A DNA stretch of 64,000 nucleotides, from assembly GCF_000328565.1 (NCBI RefSeq), contig NC_019966.1, positions 992,001 through 1,056,000 on the forward strand, in the 5' to 3' direction. Below, piece by piece: positions 1 through 7,715 of the stretch. The translations under genes and the position numbers were made by a program. The notes under the pieces are model-generated. The model made no database searches. It worked only from the letters and a program-made list of their open reading frames with translations, and was not told where the DNA came from. Numbering within the stretch: the stretch's first letter is position 1; each line of letters begins with the position of its first letter. The stretch is from Mycobacterium sp. JS623 (GTDB lineage: Bacteria > Actinomycetota > Actinomycetes > Mycobacteriales > Mycobacteriaceae).

Positions 1-1277
1 TGTCGGCGTGGACGCCTGAGCCTGGCCACGTCTGCCCGATCTCGATGACGTACGCCGTCGTCCCTGCGCTGCGCAACAACGCCGAACTGGCCGCTGTCTA
101 CGAACCGCTGCTCGCCAGCCGCGAGTACGACCCCGAATTGAAGGTGCCCGCCACCAAGGTCGGCATCACCGCGGGCATGTCGATGACCGAGAAGCAGGGC
201 GGCTCCGACGTCCGCGCAGGCACCACGCAAGCCACGCCGAATGGTGACGGCACGTACAGCCTGGTCGGCCACAAGTGGTTCACGTCGGCGCCGATGTGTG
301 ATGTCTTCTTGGTGTTGGCGCAGGCACCTGGCGGCGTGTCCTGCTTCTTCCTGCCGCGGATCCTGCCCGACGGCAGCCGCAACCGGATGTTCCTGCAGCG
401 GCTCAAGGACAAGCTGGGCAATCACGCCAACGCGTCGAGCGAGGTCGAATACGACGGCGCCACCGCGTGGCTGGTCGGCGAGGAAGGTCGCGGAGTGCCG
501 ACCATCATCGAGATGGTCAACCTGACCCGGCTCGACTGCACATTGGGCAGCGCCACCAGCATGCGCAGCGGCCTCACTCGCGCCATTCACCACGCTGCGC
601 ACCGAAAGGTGTTCGGCGCCTACCTGATTGACCAGCCGTTGATGCGCAATGTGCTCGCGGACCTGGCCGTCGAGGCCGAGGCGGCCACCATGGTCGCGAT
701 GCGGATGGCCGGTGCCACCGACGCCGCCGTGCGCGGCGACGACCGTGAGGCGCTGCTGCGTCGCATCGGGCTGGCGGCCAGCAAGTACTGGGTGTGCAAG
801 CGCGCGACCCCGCACGCGGCTGAAGCGATGGAATGCCTTGGCGGCAACGGCTACGTCGAGGAGTCGGGCATGCCGCGGCTGTACCGCGAGGCGCCGCTGA
901 TGGGCATCTGGGAGGGCTCCGGAAACGTCAGCGCGCTAGATACGTTGCGCGCCATGGCAACTCGTCCCGAGTGTGTCGACGTGCTGTTCGACGAACTGGC
1001 CAAGACAACGGGCCAGGATCCCCGCTTGGACGCTCACGTCGACGCGCTCAAGCCGGCATTGGCGGACGTCGAGACCATTCAGTATCGCGCCCGCAAGGTC
1101 GCCGAGGACATCAGCCTCGCGCTGCAGGGTTCGCTGCTGGTGCGCCACGGGCATCCCGCGGTCGCCGAGGCGTTCCTTGCCACCCGGATGGGCGACGCAT
1201 GGGGCGGCGCGTTTGGAACCATGCCAACGGGGCTGGATCTCGCACCGATCATCGAACGTGCAATGGTCAAGGGATGA
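1..1277 (+). CDS. Acyl-CoA dehydrogenase, AidB/FadE8-like (5' partial)
   Basis: Flavin-dependent acyl-CoA dehydrogenase of the AidB-like branch. The frame is open to the left edge and reads [12 protein letters not shown] just before the first ATG at 45, so the true start lies outside the window and about 130 N-terminal residues are missing from a family of about 540. Visible signatures are the mid-domain stretch [13 protein letters not shown], the HKWFTSA strand, and the C-terminal helical domain with [20 protein letters not shown] and IWEGSGN, which form the FAD and substrate pocket. It would oxidise an acyl-CoA to the 2-enoyl-CoA. The stop overlaps the next start as ATGA, so it is probably co-transcribed with the following hydratase. 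From remembered gene order it corresponds to FadE8 (Rv0672). The precise substrate cannot be read from the sequence. Confidence 0.93.
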   Translation, partial: SAWTPEPGHVCPISMTYAVVPALRNNAELAAVYEPLLASREYDPELKVPATKVGITAGMSMTEKQGGSDVRAGTTQATPNGDGTYSLVGHKWFTSAPMCDVFLVLAQAPGGVSCFFLPRILPDGSRNRMFLQRLKDKLGNHANASSEVEYDGATAWLVGEEGRGVPTIIEMVNLTRLDCTLGSATSMRSGLTRAIHHAAHRKVFGAYLIDQPLMRNVLADLAVEAEAATMVAMRMAGATDAAVRGDDREALLRRIGLAASKYWVCKRATPHAAEAMECLGGNGYVEESGMPRLYREAPLMGIWEGSGNVSALDTLRAMATRPECVDVLFDELAKTTGQDPRLDAHVDALKPALADVETIQYRARKVAEDISLALQGSLLVRHGHPAVAEAFLATRMGDAWGGAFGTMPTGLDLAPIIERAMVKG

Positions 1278-2212
1278 CGCACGCCATCAGGCCCGTGGAC
1301 TTCGACAACTTGAAGACAATGACCTATGAGGTCACCGATCGGGTTGCGCGCATCACCTTCAACCGTCCTGAAAAGGGCAACGCGATCATCGCAGACACCC
1401 CGCTGGAATTGTCGGCGCTCGTCGAGCGCGCCGATCTCGATCCCAACGTGCACGTGATCCTGGTTTCCGGTCGCGGCGAAGGGTTTTGTGCCGGTTTCGA
1501 TCTCAGCGCCTACGCCGAGGGGTCGTCGTCCGCCGGCGGTGGCAACCCGTACAAGGACACCGTGCTCTCCGGCAAGACGCAGGCCATCAACCATCTGCCG
1601 GATCAGCCGTGGGATCCGATGATCGACTACCAGATGATGAGCCGCTTCGTCCGCGGCTTCTCCAGTCTGCTGCACGCCGACAAGCCGACAGTGGTGAAGA
1701 TCCACGGCTACTGCGTTGCGGGCGGCACGGATATCGCCCTGCACGCCGACCAGGTGATCGCCGCGGCCGACGCCAAGATCGGCTACCCGCCCACCCGAGT
1801 CTGGGGTGTGCCGGCCGCGGGGATGTGGGCGCATCGCCTCGGCGACCAACGCGCCAAACGTCTTCTGCTGACCGGTGATTGCATCACCGGTGCGCAGGCC
1901 GCCGAGTGGGGGCTCGCGGTTGAGGCGCCGGACCCGAGGGACCTTGACGAGCGCACCGAGCGCCTTGTCGAACGGATCGCGGCGGTGCCGGTCAACCAGC
2001 TCATCATGGTCAAGCTCGCGATGAACACCGCGTTGTTACAGCAGGGCATCGCGACCAGCCGAATGGTCAGCACGGTGTTCGACGGCATCGCACGGCACAC
2101 GCCCGAGGGGCACGCGTTCGTCGCGCAATCGCGCGAGCACGGGTTCCGGGAGGCGGTCCGCCAGCGCGACGAGCCGTTCGGTGATTACGGCCGGAAGGCG
2201 TCCGGAGTCTAG
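1274..2212 (+). CDS. Enoyl-CoA hydratase/isomerase family protein
   Basis: Crotonase-fold protein of 312 aa, likely hydrating or isomerising 2-enoyl-CoA thioesters made by the upstream dehydrogenase. The start is ATG at 1274, overlapping the upstream stop (ATGA). The same frame is open much further upstream, but that part is antisense-like shadow over the dehydrogenase. Motifs include FNRPEKGNAI near residue 30, GEGFCAGFDL (oxyanion hole strand) and HGYCVAGGTDIALHADQVIAA, the second oxyanion-hole region. A longer than usual insert (about residues 75-125, Gly/Ser-rich, with NHLPDQPWDPM) is typical of the EchA4-like (Rv0673) subgroup. It is operonic with its neighbours on the plus strand. Subfamily function is inferred. 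Confidence 0.9.
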   Translation: MTHAIRPVDFDNLKTMTYEVTDRVARITFNRPEKGNAIIADTPLELSALVERADLDPNVHVILVSGRGEGFCAGFDLSAYAEGSSSAGGGNPYKDTVLSGKTQAINHLPDQPWDPMIDYQMMSRFVRGFSSLLHADKPTVVKIHGYCVAGGTDIALHADQVIAAADAKIGYPPTRVWGVPAAGMWAHRLGDQRAKRLLLTGDCITGAQAAEWGLAVEAPDPRDLDERTERLVERIAAVPVNQLIMVKLAMNTALLQQGIATSRMVSTVFDGIARHTPEGHAFVAQSREHGFREAVRQRDEPFGDYGRKASGV

Positions 2213-2215
2213 GAA

Positions 2216-2959
2216 ATGCCAACGCTCTCGCGGATGACGGCCCGGTCGGTCGTGCTGAGTGTGCTGCTCGGCGCTCATCCCGCCTGGGCCACCGCGAGTG
2301 AACTCATCAGGCTCACATCCGATTTCGATATCAGAGAGCCGACGCTGAGGGTGGCGCTGACTCGCATGGTGAGCGCCGGCGACCTGGTGCGCTCCGAGGA
2401 TGGCTACCGGCTCTCCGATCGGCTGCTGGCCCGGCAGCGTCGCCAGGACGACGCGATCAACCCTCGGCTGCGGAAATGGCAGGGAACATGGACCACGCTG
2501 GTGATCACCCGCGTTGGAACCGACGCTCGCAGCCGTGCGATTCTACGAAACACACTGCAGGAGAAGCGGTTCGGCGAACTACGCGAGGGCGTGTGGCTTC
2601 GGCCCGACAACTTGGAAGTGGAATTACCTGCCGATGTCCTGGAACGGGTCCGCGTCCTTCAGTCACGCGATGACAACCCCGAGGGACTCGCCGCTCGGCT
2701 GTGGGACCTGCCCGACTGGATGCGCACCGGCCGCGATCTGCTCAACGAAATAGCAACGGCCGCAGATGTTCCCGGCCGATTCGTGGCGGCAGCAGGCATG
2801 GTGCGCCACCTGCTCACCGACCCGGTGCTGCCCGATGAGCTGCTGCCCGAGGACTGGCCCGGTGCGGCCTTGCGGGCGGCGTACGTGAACTTCGCCGCGG
2901 AACTGGTCGCGCGGCGCGATGGTATTGAATCTGTCGCTCACGCGACGGTGTCGAACTGA
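2216..2959 (+). CDS. PaaX-like transcriptional regulator
   Basis: 247-aa protein resembling PaaX-type repressors. An N-terminal winged-helix region (about residues 5-70) contains ARSVVLSVLLGAHPAW and EPTLRVALTRMVSAGDLVR. A central region around WQGTWTTLVI and a C-terminal helical domain follow, as in PaaX. In the family these proteins repress aromatic/phenylacetyl-CoA catabolism operons and are released by an acyl-CoA ligand. The ATG lies 4 nt after the upstream stop, with GGAA just before it, so it is translated as part of the fadE-ech-regulator-ech operon. Being inside the operon suggests it may control its own cluster; the ligand is unknown. Matches Rv0674 by position. Confidence 0.85.
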   Translation: MPTLSRMTARSVVLSVLLGAHPAWATASELIRLTSDFDIREPTLRVALTRMVSAGDLVRSEDGYRLSDRLLARQRRQDDAINPRLRKWQGTWTTLVITRVGTDARSRAILRNTLQEKRFGELREGVWLRPDNLEVELPADVLERVRVLQSRDDNPEGLAARLWDLPDWMRTGRDLLNEIATAADVPGRFVAAAGMVRHLLTDPVLPDELLPEDWPGAALRAAYVNFAAELVARRDGIESVAHATVSN

Positions 2960-2969
2960 TGGAGGCAAC

Positions 2970-3761
2970 GTGACGAGCGATCCGGCGGGCAGGAGCGAAT
3001 CGGGTGGAGTGCGGGTCGAGCGCAGTGGCCCGGTGACGACCGTCATCATGAACCGGCCGCAGGCGCGTAACGCCGTCAACGGTGCCGCCGCTGCGGAGCT
3101 GTACGAAGCATTCGACGAATTCGACAGGGATGACTCGGCCGCCGTCGCGGTGCTCTGGGGCGACAACGGAACGTTCTGTGCTGGAGCCGATCTCAAGGCG
3201 CTCGGCACCGCGGACGCCAATCCGGTACATCGCAGCGGCCCCGGCCCGATGGGGCCCAGCCGAATGGTGTTGTCCAAGCCAGTGATCGCCGCCGTCAGCG
3301 GCTACGCCGTGGCAGGTGGCCTGGAGCTTGCGATCTGGTGTGACTTGCGCGTCGTCGAAGAGGACGCCGTCTTCGGCGTGTTCTGCCGACGGTGGGGCGT
3401 GCCGTTGATCGACGGCGGGACAGTGCGCCTGCCGCGCCTGATCGGTCACAGCCGAGCGATGGACATGATCCTGACCGGCCGTGGCGTCGACGCGGCAGAA
3501 GCCCTTGAGATGGGGCTCGCTAACCGCGTGGTGCCCAAAGGACAAGCGCGCCAACGTGCGGAGGAGCTTGCCGCCGAGCTCGCGAAGCTGCCGCAGCAGT
3601 GCATGCGGTCGGATCGGCTGTCGCTGCTGAACCAATGGGGGTCATCGGAAGCCGAAGCCATGGACTTCGAGTTCGCCAGCATCTCGCGCGTCGCAGCCGA
3701 ATCACTCGAGGGCGCATCACGATTCGCCGCAGGCGCCGGCAGACACGGCGCGAGCTCTTAA
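2970..3761 (+). CDS. Enoyl-CoA hydratase/isomerase family protein
   Basis: 263-aa crotonase-fold protein. I chose the GTG at 2970 because GGAGG lies at 2961-2965 at proper spacing. An earlier in-frame start (2919) would run through the end of the regulator gene. Motifs include MNRPQARNAV near residue 30, GTFCAGADLKAL (first oxyanion-hole peptide) and SGYAVAGGLELAIWCDLRV (second). RRWGVPLIDGGTVRLPRLIG follows, typical of EchA-type proteins. It likely hydrates or isomerises an enoyl-CoA in the same pathway as the upstream genes. It corresponds by order to EchA5 (Rv0675). The gene ends 2 nt from the convergent DUF3060 gene. Confidence 0.9.
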   Translation: MTSDPAGRSESGGVRVERSGPVTTVIMNRPQARNAVNGAAAAELYEAFDEFDRDDSAAVAVLWGDNGTFCAGADLKALGTADANPVHRSGPGPMGPSRMVLSKPVIAAVSGYAVAGGLELAIWCDLRVVEEDAVFGVFCRRWGVPLIDGGTVRLPRLIGHSRAMDMILTGRGVDAAEALEMGLANRVVPKGQARQRAEELAAELAKLPQQCMRSDRLSLLNQWGSSEAEAMDFEFASISRVAAESLEGASRFAAGAGRHGASS

Positions 3762-3763
3762 CC

Positions 3764-4168
3764 TCAGCCCTTCGAAATCTTGTTGCCTGAACCGAGATCC
3801 TCGACCTTGGGCTCACCGGCCTTGTAGGTCACAGTGTTGTTCAGACCGACCACCGACAGCGCTTTGTCGACATTGTCGAACGTGATTTTGTTGTCGGCGC
3901 CGCCGATGTTCACGCTCGCGCAGGTGCCCTTCACGGTCAGCGAGTTGTTGGAACCGCCTACGTTGAGCGACTTCCCGTCAGCGCAGTCGATCTCGGCGGT
4001 GGTGCCGAACGACCCGTAATTGATCGTGTTGCCGACTTCGACCTGAGCGCCCGACGTACCCGCGGTGGCAAGCGGTGCGTTGGTGTCTCTTTTTTCCGAG
4101 TTGCAGCCTGCCAACCCGAGTACACAGGCCGTGACGGCAAGGCAGGCGGCGAAGCCATATCTCGGCAT
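3764..4168 (-). CDS. DUF3060 lipoprotein
   Basis: 134-aa predicted lipoprotein. The N-terminus has a signal peptide ending in the lipobox LAGC (Cys22), so it should be lipid-anchored to the outer face of the cytoplasmic membrane. The mature part is rich in Asn, Gly and Ser with repeating strand-like stretches (INYGSFGTT, GGSNNSLTV, GGADNKITF, VVGLNNTVTY), the DUF3060 pattern of a small right-handed beta-helix or solenoid. It ends in a short Lys/Gly tail. It lies 1 nt downstream of a second DUF3060 gene on the same strand. No enzymatic motif is seen and the role is unknown. Position matches Rv0679c. Confidence 0.85.
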   Translation of the reverse strand: MPRYGFAACLAVTACVLGLAGCNSEKRDTNAPLATAGTSGAQVEVGNTINYGSFGTTAEIDCADGKSLNVGGSNNSLTVKGTCASVNIGGADNKITFDNVDKALSVVGLNNTVTYKAGEPKVEDLGSGNKISKG

Positions 4169-4169
4169 G

Positions 4170-4613
4170 TCAGGCAGCTACCCGATCGATCCGGTTGACC
4201 ATCCCCAGCTCACGGCCGCGGTCCAATACGATGGGCTCACCGCTCTTGTACAACACCAGCTGGTCGCTGCCGTACACAGTGATGTCGTTGACGACGTTGT
4301 CGGCAATCACGGTGTTCGACGAGCCCTGCATGGTGACCCCCCAGCAGCTGCCCAGTGCGTACACGGTGTTGTAGCTGCCTAATACGAGCAGTGTGCCGTT
4401 GTTGCAATCCAACGTCTGCTGGGTGCCAACACCGGTGATGTGGGTATCCCCTTGGACGTGCGCACCGACGACAGCGTTATCGGCGCAATTACGTAAATAC
4501 GGATTGCAGACGACCGGGTCCGGTTCCGCATTTGCGACGGGTGTCGCCGTCAGTGCGACCGGGAACGCAACCAGGCATGCCGCCAACGGACGGGCCACGG
4601 CTCTCCACATCAT
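4170..4613 (-). CDS. DUF3060 secreted protein
   Basis: 147-aa exported protein. I start at the MMWRAVARPL methionine pair (4613): the signal peptide then begins at once (basic head, hydrophobic core ending VANAEPDP). The longer reading to 4742 adds an Arg-rich, non-homologous leader and would overlap the divergent lipoprotein gene. The mature region carries DUF3060-type repeats (VVGAHVQGDTHI, LVLGSYNTVYAL, MQGSSNTVIAD, ITVYGSDQLVLY), ending with KSGEPIVLDRG, which parallels KAGEPKVEDLG in the downstream paralogue. The two are probably tandem duplicates in one operon. Two Cys pairs suggest disulfides. Function unknown; position matches Rv0680c. Confidence 0.82.
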   Translation of the reverse strand: MMWRAVARPLAACLVAFPVALTATPVANAEPDPVVCNPYLRNCADNAVVGAHVQGDTHITGVGTQQTLDCNNGTLLVLGSYNTVYALGSCWGVTMQGSSNTVIADNVVNDITVYGSDQLVLYKSGEPIVLDRGRELGMVNRIDRVAA

Positions 4614-4701
4614 GGGGCTGAGCGTACGACGCTCACCGGTGGTCGTGGCGGTGGTTCGCACGAGTCGCCTTCGTTGAGCGTGCTGGGTAGCGTGATGACC
4701 G

Positions 4702-5235
4702 ATGCGTTGGCGGGTTAACCCGGTTGCTGTCGTGGCGGTCATTGCGGTAGTGGCGGTCGCAGGGTGTTCTCAGACCGTCAGCGGCGCCGCGCGTCGGGCG
4801 CAATCCGGTGCGCCTGATCCCACGCGCAGCTACGGGTATGTCGACGACCGATGTGGATTGTTGGTCGACGGTTCAATTCAGCAGGCCATCGGCGCCGACC
4901 ACATCGTGCGCCCCTACAGCGGCGCGGTCTGCCAGTACGTGTTGGCGCGCGGATCGGCGATTGTCGACGTGACGTTCTCTTGGTACGAGACAGGCACCCT
5001 CGACCGCGAACGCGCGCTCGCCACCGAACGCGGCGCGACGATCACCGAGAAGGTGGTCGAACGGCATCAGGCATACCTTGCGCGTCGCGACACCACGGGT
5101 GCGGCCTGCTCGGCCACTGCCGCCGCAGGCAGCGGCGTCCTCAGTTGGTGGGTGCAGTACCGCAACCAGCACAACGGCGATCCCTGCAAGGACGCCGAGA
5201 AGCTGCTCACCGCCACCTTGCAGTCGGACATGTGA
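4702..5235 (+). CDS. DUF3558-like lipoprotein
   Basis: 177-aa lipoprotein with signal peptide and lipobox VAGC (Cys22), followed by a Ser/Ala-rich linker. The globular domain has conserved Cys pairs (DDRCGLL, GAVCQYVL, GAACSAT, GDPCKDAE) and the strand DVTFSWYETGTLDRERALA. The C...C-x-Y/W pattern and the WYETGTLDRE region resemble the mycobacterial DUF3558 lipoprotein family. It is divergent from the DUF3060 genes and 2 nt before a second protein of the same design, so the two are probably a duplicated, co-translated pair. The role is unknown; a surface protein, possibly binding a ligand or partner. Confidence 0.78.
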   Translation: MRWRVNPVAVVAVIAVVAVAGCSQTVSGAARRAQSGAPDPTRSYGYVDDRCGLLVDGSIQQAIGADHIVRPYSGAVCQYVLARGSAIVDVTFSWYETGTLDRERALATERGATITEKVVERHQAYLARRDTTGAACSATAAAGSGVLSWWVQYRNQHNGDPCKDAEKLLTATLQSDM

Positions 5236-5237
5236 GC

Positions 5238-5780
5238 ATGGCTTTCCCAAGATCGCTTTCGACGTCCGTGGCTGCCCTTGCCGTGGCTTTCGTGGCAATG
5301 CTGCTCGCCGCGTGCGGCTCGTCGGATCAGTCAAAGGCACCCACCACGCCGGCGCCGCCGTCAGGCCTCGGCTTCCGCAGCGCCGACTGCAACGGCGTCA
5401 CCGACGCCGACATCACCAAGGCCGCCGGCTCCTCGATGTTCACCAAGACGGTGGTCAGCGACGCCGGGTGCTTCTGGCAGGAGAACACCGTGCTGGGCAC
5501 CTTCGGTCAGGGCATGGGCATCTCGACGTGGTGGTATCGCGGCAGCGATATGGACACGGAGCGGACGCTGGAACAGAAGGCCGGGCGTACCTTGACCGAA
5601 TTGTCGATCGACGGCAACAAGGGCTTCAAGGCCTACGACGCGAACGCGTGCAGCATCTACGTGGCCAAGGGCACTGACGTCATCACGTGGTCGATCCAGA
5701 CGATGAATCCGGCCATGCTGCCCGACCTGTGCACGATCACGGGGCAACTCGCCCAGGTCAGTCAAGAGCGCGTCAACTGA
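5238..5780 (+). CDS. DUF3558-like lipoprotein, paralogue of upstream gene
   Basis: 180-aa lipoprotein with signal peptide and lipobox LAAC (about Cys26). The start is ATG 5238, two bases after the previous stop; a longer open frame to the left is shadow. The mature part repeats the design of the upstream protein: SADCNGV, DAGCFWQEN, STWWYRGSDMDTERTLE, NACSIYVAKG and a C-terminal PDLCTITGQLA. The four Cys likely form two disulfides. The shared ISTWWYRGSDMDTER / VTFSWYETGTLDRER block shows the two genes are paralogues. Function unknown. Confidence 0.78.
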   Translation: MAFPRSLSTSVAALAVAFVAMLLAACGSSDQSKAPTTPAPPSGLGFRSADCNGVTDADITKAAGSSMFTKTVVSDAGCFWQENTVLGTFGQGMGISTWWYRGSDMDTERTLEQKAGRTLTELSIDGNKGFKAYDANACSIYVAKGTDVITWSIQTMNPAMLPDLCTITGQLAQVSQERVN

Positions 5781-5785
5781 CCACA

Positions 5786-5811
5786 GGGAAACTAGAGGTG
5801 TTAGTTTTCCC
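5786..5811. promoter_or_regulatory. Inverted repeat, candidate TetR operator
   Basis: GGGAAACTA, 7 nt, then TAGTTTTCCC. The arms are complementary apart from one extra base, with an AACTA/TAGTT core. It lies 35 bp before the TetR-family start at 5846, the usual position for autoregulation. No T-run follows, so a terminator for the lipoprotein pair is less likely. Confidence 0.5.
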
Positions 5812-5845
5812 AGATCAGGTTCTGTTCGACGGAAGGAAACGGCAC

Positions 5846-6430
5846 ATGGCAGCTCCGTCAACGAGCGGCCGACGCGCCACGAAGCTCAGCCGCGACTCCA
5901 TCGTCAACGCTGCGCTGACATTCCTCGACCGTGAGGGCTGGGACGCGCTGACCATCAACGCATTGGCCACCCAGCTGGGCACCAAGGGACCGTCGCTGTA
6001 CAACCACGTCCAGAGCCTCGAGGACCTGCGCCGGACCGTGCGGATGCGGGTAGTCGGCGACATCATCGAGATGCTCACCACCGTCGGAGAAGGCCGCACC
6101 CGCGACGACGCGGTGACCGTGATGGCCAGTGCCTATCGGAGCTACGCACACCATCACCCCGGTCGATATTCGGCGTTCACCCGGATGCCGCTCGGCGGCG
6201 ACGACCCGGAGTTCACCAACGCGACGCGGGCGGCGGCTGCACCTGTTATTTCTGTGCTTGCCTCGTACGGCCTTGACGGCGATGCCGCGTTCTACGCAGC
6301 GCTCGAGTTCTGGTCGGCGATGCACGGTTTCGTGCTGCTGGAGATGACCGGGGCGATGAACGGCATCGACACGGATGCCGTGTTCACGGACATGGTGATG
6401 CGGCTCGCGACCGGGATGGAGCGGCGATGA
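5846..6430 (+). CDS. TetR family transcriptional regulator
   Basis: 194-aa TetR-type repressor. Start ATG 5846 follows GGAAGG at 5831; the longer reading runs into the lipoprotein gene. The N-terminal helix-turn-helix spans about residues 15-60 (SRDSIVNAALTFLDREGWD then NALATQLGTKGPSLYNHV). The C-terminal region, WSAMHGFVLLEMTGAM, is the TetR_C/WHG-like ligand domain. It probably binds the inverted repeat just upstream. The position before rpsL matches Rv0681. Its stop codon TGA lies inside the first unit of the 32-bp tandem repeat. Ligand and target genes are unknown. Confidence 0.88.
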   Translation: MAAPSTSGRRATKLSRDSIVNAALTFLDREGWDALTINALATQLGTKGPSLYNHVQSLEDLRRTVRMRVVGDIIEMLTTVGEGRTRDDAVTVMASAYRSYAHHHPGRYSAFTRMPLGGDDPEFTNATRAAAAPVISVLASYGLDGDAAFYAALEFWSAMHGFVLLEMTGAMNGIDTDAVFTDMVMRLATGMERR

Positions 6431-6511
6431 GCGCTAGCGCGAAGAGCAGAAAGCTCCGATGAGCGCTTGCGCGAAGAGCAGAAAGCTCCGATGAGCGCTT
6501 GCGCGAAGAGC
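6426..6511 (+). repeat. 32-bp tandem repeat, 2.7 copies
   Basis: Units at 6426-6457, 6458-6489 and a partial one at 6490-6511. Each begins GATGAGCGCT and continues (a/t)GCGCGAAGAGC. Copies 1 and 2 differ at one base (CTAGCG versus CTTGCG). The first unit supplies the TGA stop of the TetR gene. The same core recurs inside the 3' end of rplD at 40490-40517, so it is a dispersed element seen at gene ends. Confidence 0.9.
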
Positions 6512-6560
6512 TCATGGCTTGAGCTAGGGCTGACCTGCGAATAGGCGGTCCGGGACGGGT

Positions 6561-6589
6561 TTGGAGCGGTGCGCCAGCCCTGGTATCGT
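6561..6589 (+). promoter_or_regulatory. Candidate SigA-type promoter of the str operon
   Basis: TTGGAG (6561-6566), a 17-nt spacer and TATCGT (6584-6589), in the 365-bp gap before rpsL. This leaves a leader of about 200 nt. The rest of the gap (6590-6795) shows no ORF with coding character. Confidence 0.5.
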
Positions 6590-6795
6590 GGACGATCGTG
6601 CCTGGCAGATAAGGCGCTTGTCGACGTCAAAGTCACAAGCATGCCTGCACGCCGGGCCAATTCGCGTGTCCACGAAGCCTAGAGAAAATCTACGCGGCGG
6701 GCGCATGCGACACACCCGATCGCGGGGTACGTGAACGGGACATAACTGCAGTACAGAGACTTAAAGAACGAATAAGCAACACAGAAAGCCGGTAG

Positions 6796-7170
6796 ATGCC
6801 AACCATTCAGCAGCTCGTCCGCAAGGGCCGCCGCGACAAGATCGCCAAGGTGAAGACCGCGGCCCTCAAAGGCAGCCCGCAGCGCCGCGGCGTGTGCACC
6901 CGCGTGTACACCACCACCCCGAAGAAGCCGAACTCGGCGCTTCGCAAGGTCGCGCGCGTCAAGCTGACGAGCCAGGTTGAGGTCACCGCCTACATTCCGG
7001 GCGAGGGTCACAACCTGCAGGAGCACTCGATGGTGCTGGTGCGTGGCGGTCGTGTGAAGGACCTGCCGGGTGTGCGCTACAAGATCATCCGCGGCTCGCT
7101 TGACACCCAGGGTGTGAAGAACCGCAAGCAAGCCCGCAGCCGCTATGGCGCGAAGAAGGAGAAGAGCTAA
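6796..7170 (+). CDS. rpsL: 30S ribosomal protein S12
   Basis: 124-aa S12, part of the decoding centre of the small subunit. The sequence is the canonical mycobacterial one: start [11 protein letters not shown], loop [16 protein letters not shown] and [11 protein letters not shown]. Lys43 and Lys88, the two positions where substitutions give streptomycin resistance, are both wild type, so a streptomycin-sensitive S12 is predicted. First gene of the str operon. The stop overlaps the rpsG start as TAATG, implying translational coupling. Confidence 0.99.
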
Positions 7171-7640
7171 TGCCGCGCAAGGGGCCCGCACCCAAGCGTC
7201 CGTTGGTCAACGACCCGGTCTACGGGTCGCAGCTGGTCACCCAGCTGGTCAACAAAGTTCTCCTGGAGGGGAAGAAATCGCTGGCCGAACGCATTGTTTA
7301 TGGTGCGCTCGAGCAGGCCCGTGACAAGACCGGCACCGATCCGGTCGTCACCCTCAAGCGCGCTCTCGACAACGTCAAGCCCGCACTCGAGGTTCGCAGC
7401 CGACGTGTCGGTGGTGCGACCTACCAGGTTCCCGTCGAGGTGCGCGCCGACCGTTCCACCACGCTGGCGCTGCGCTGGCTGGTCAGCTTCTCGCGGCAGC
7501 GCCGGGAGAAGACCATGGTCGAGCGTCTGGCGAACGAGATCCTCGATGCCAGCAACGGCCTGGGCGCCTCCGTCAAGCGGCGTGAGGACACCCACAAGAT
7601 GGCCGAGGCAAACCGCGCCTTCGCGCACTACCGCTGGTGA
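7170..7640 (+). CDS. rpsG: 30S ribosomal protein S7
   Basis: 156-aa S7, a primary 16S rRNA binder that nucleates head assembly and contacts the E-site tRNA. Full length, beginning [11 protein letters not shown] and ending [19 protein letters not shown] and the basic segment SRQRREKTM are visible. The ATG overlaps the last base of the rpsL stop, so the two genes are coupled. A 75-nt gap separates it from fusA. Confidence 0.99.
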   Translation: MPRKGPAPKRPLVNDPVYGSQLVTQLVNKVLLEGKKSLAERIVYGALEQARDKTGTDPVVTLKRALDNVKPALEVRSRRVGGATYQVPVEVRADRSTTLALRWLVSFSRQRREKTMVERLANEILDASNGLGASVKRREDTHKMAEANRAFAHYRW

Positions 7641-7715
7641 TTCAGCCGCCTAGGGCGGTGTGGCCCGGGGCGCTGGGATGTCAAACCTGACAACAGCAAC
7701 TATCAAGCGAAAGAG

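Noticed and set aside
6796..7170. Streptomycin-resistant rpsL allele
   Set aside because: Lys43 and Lys88 are both wild type.
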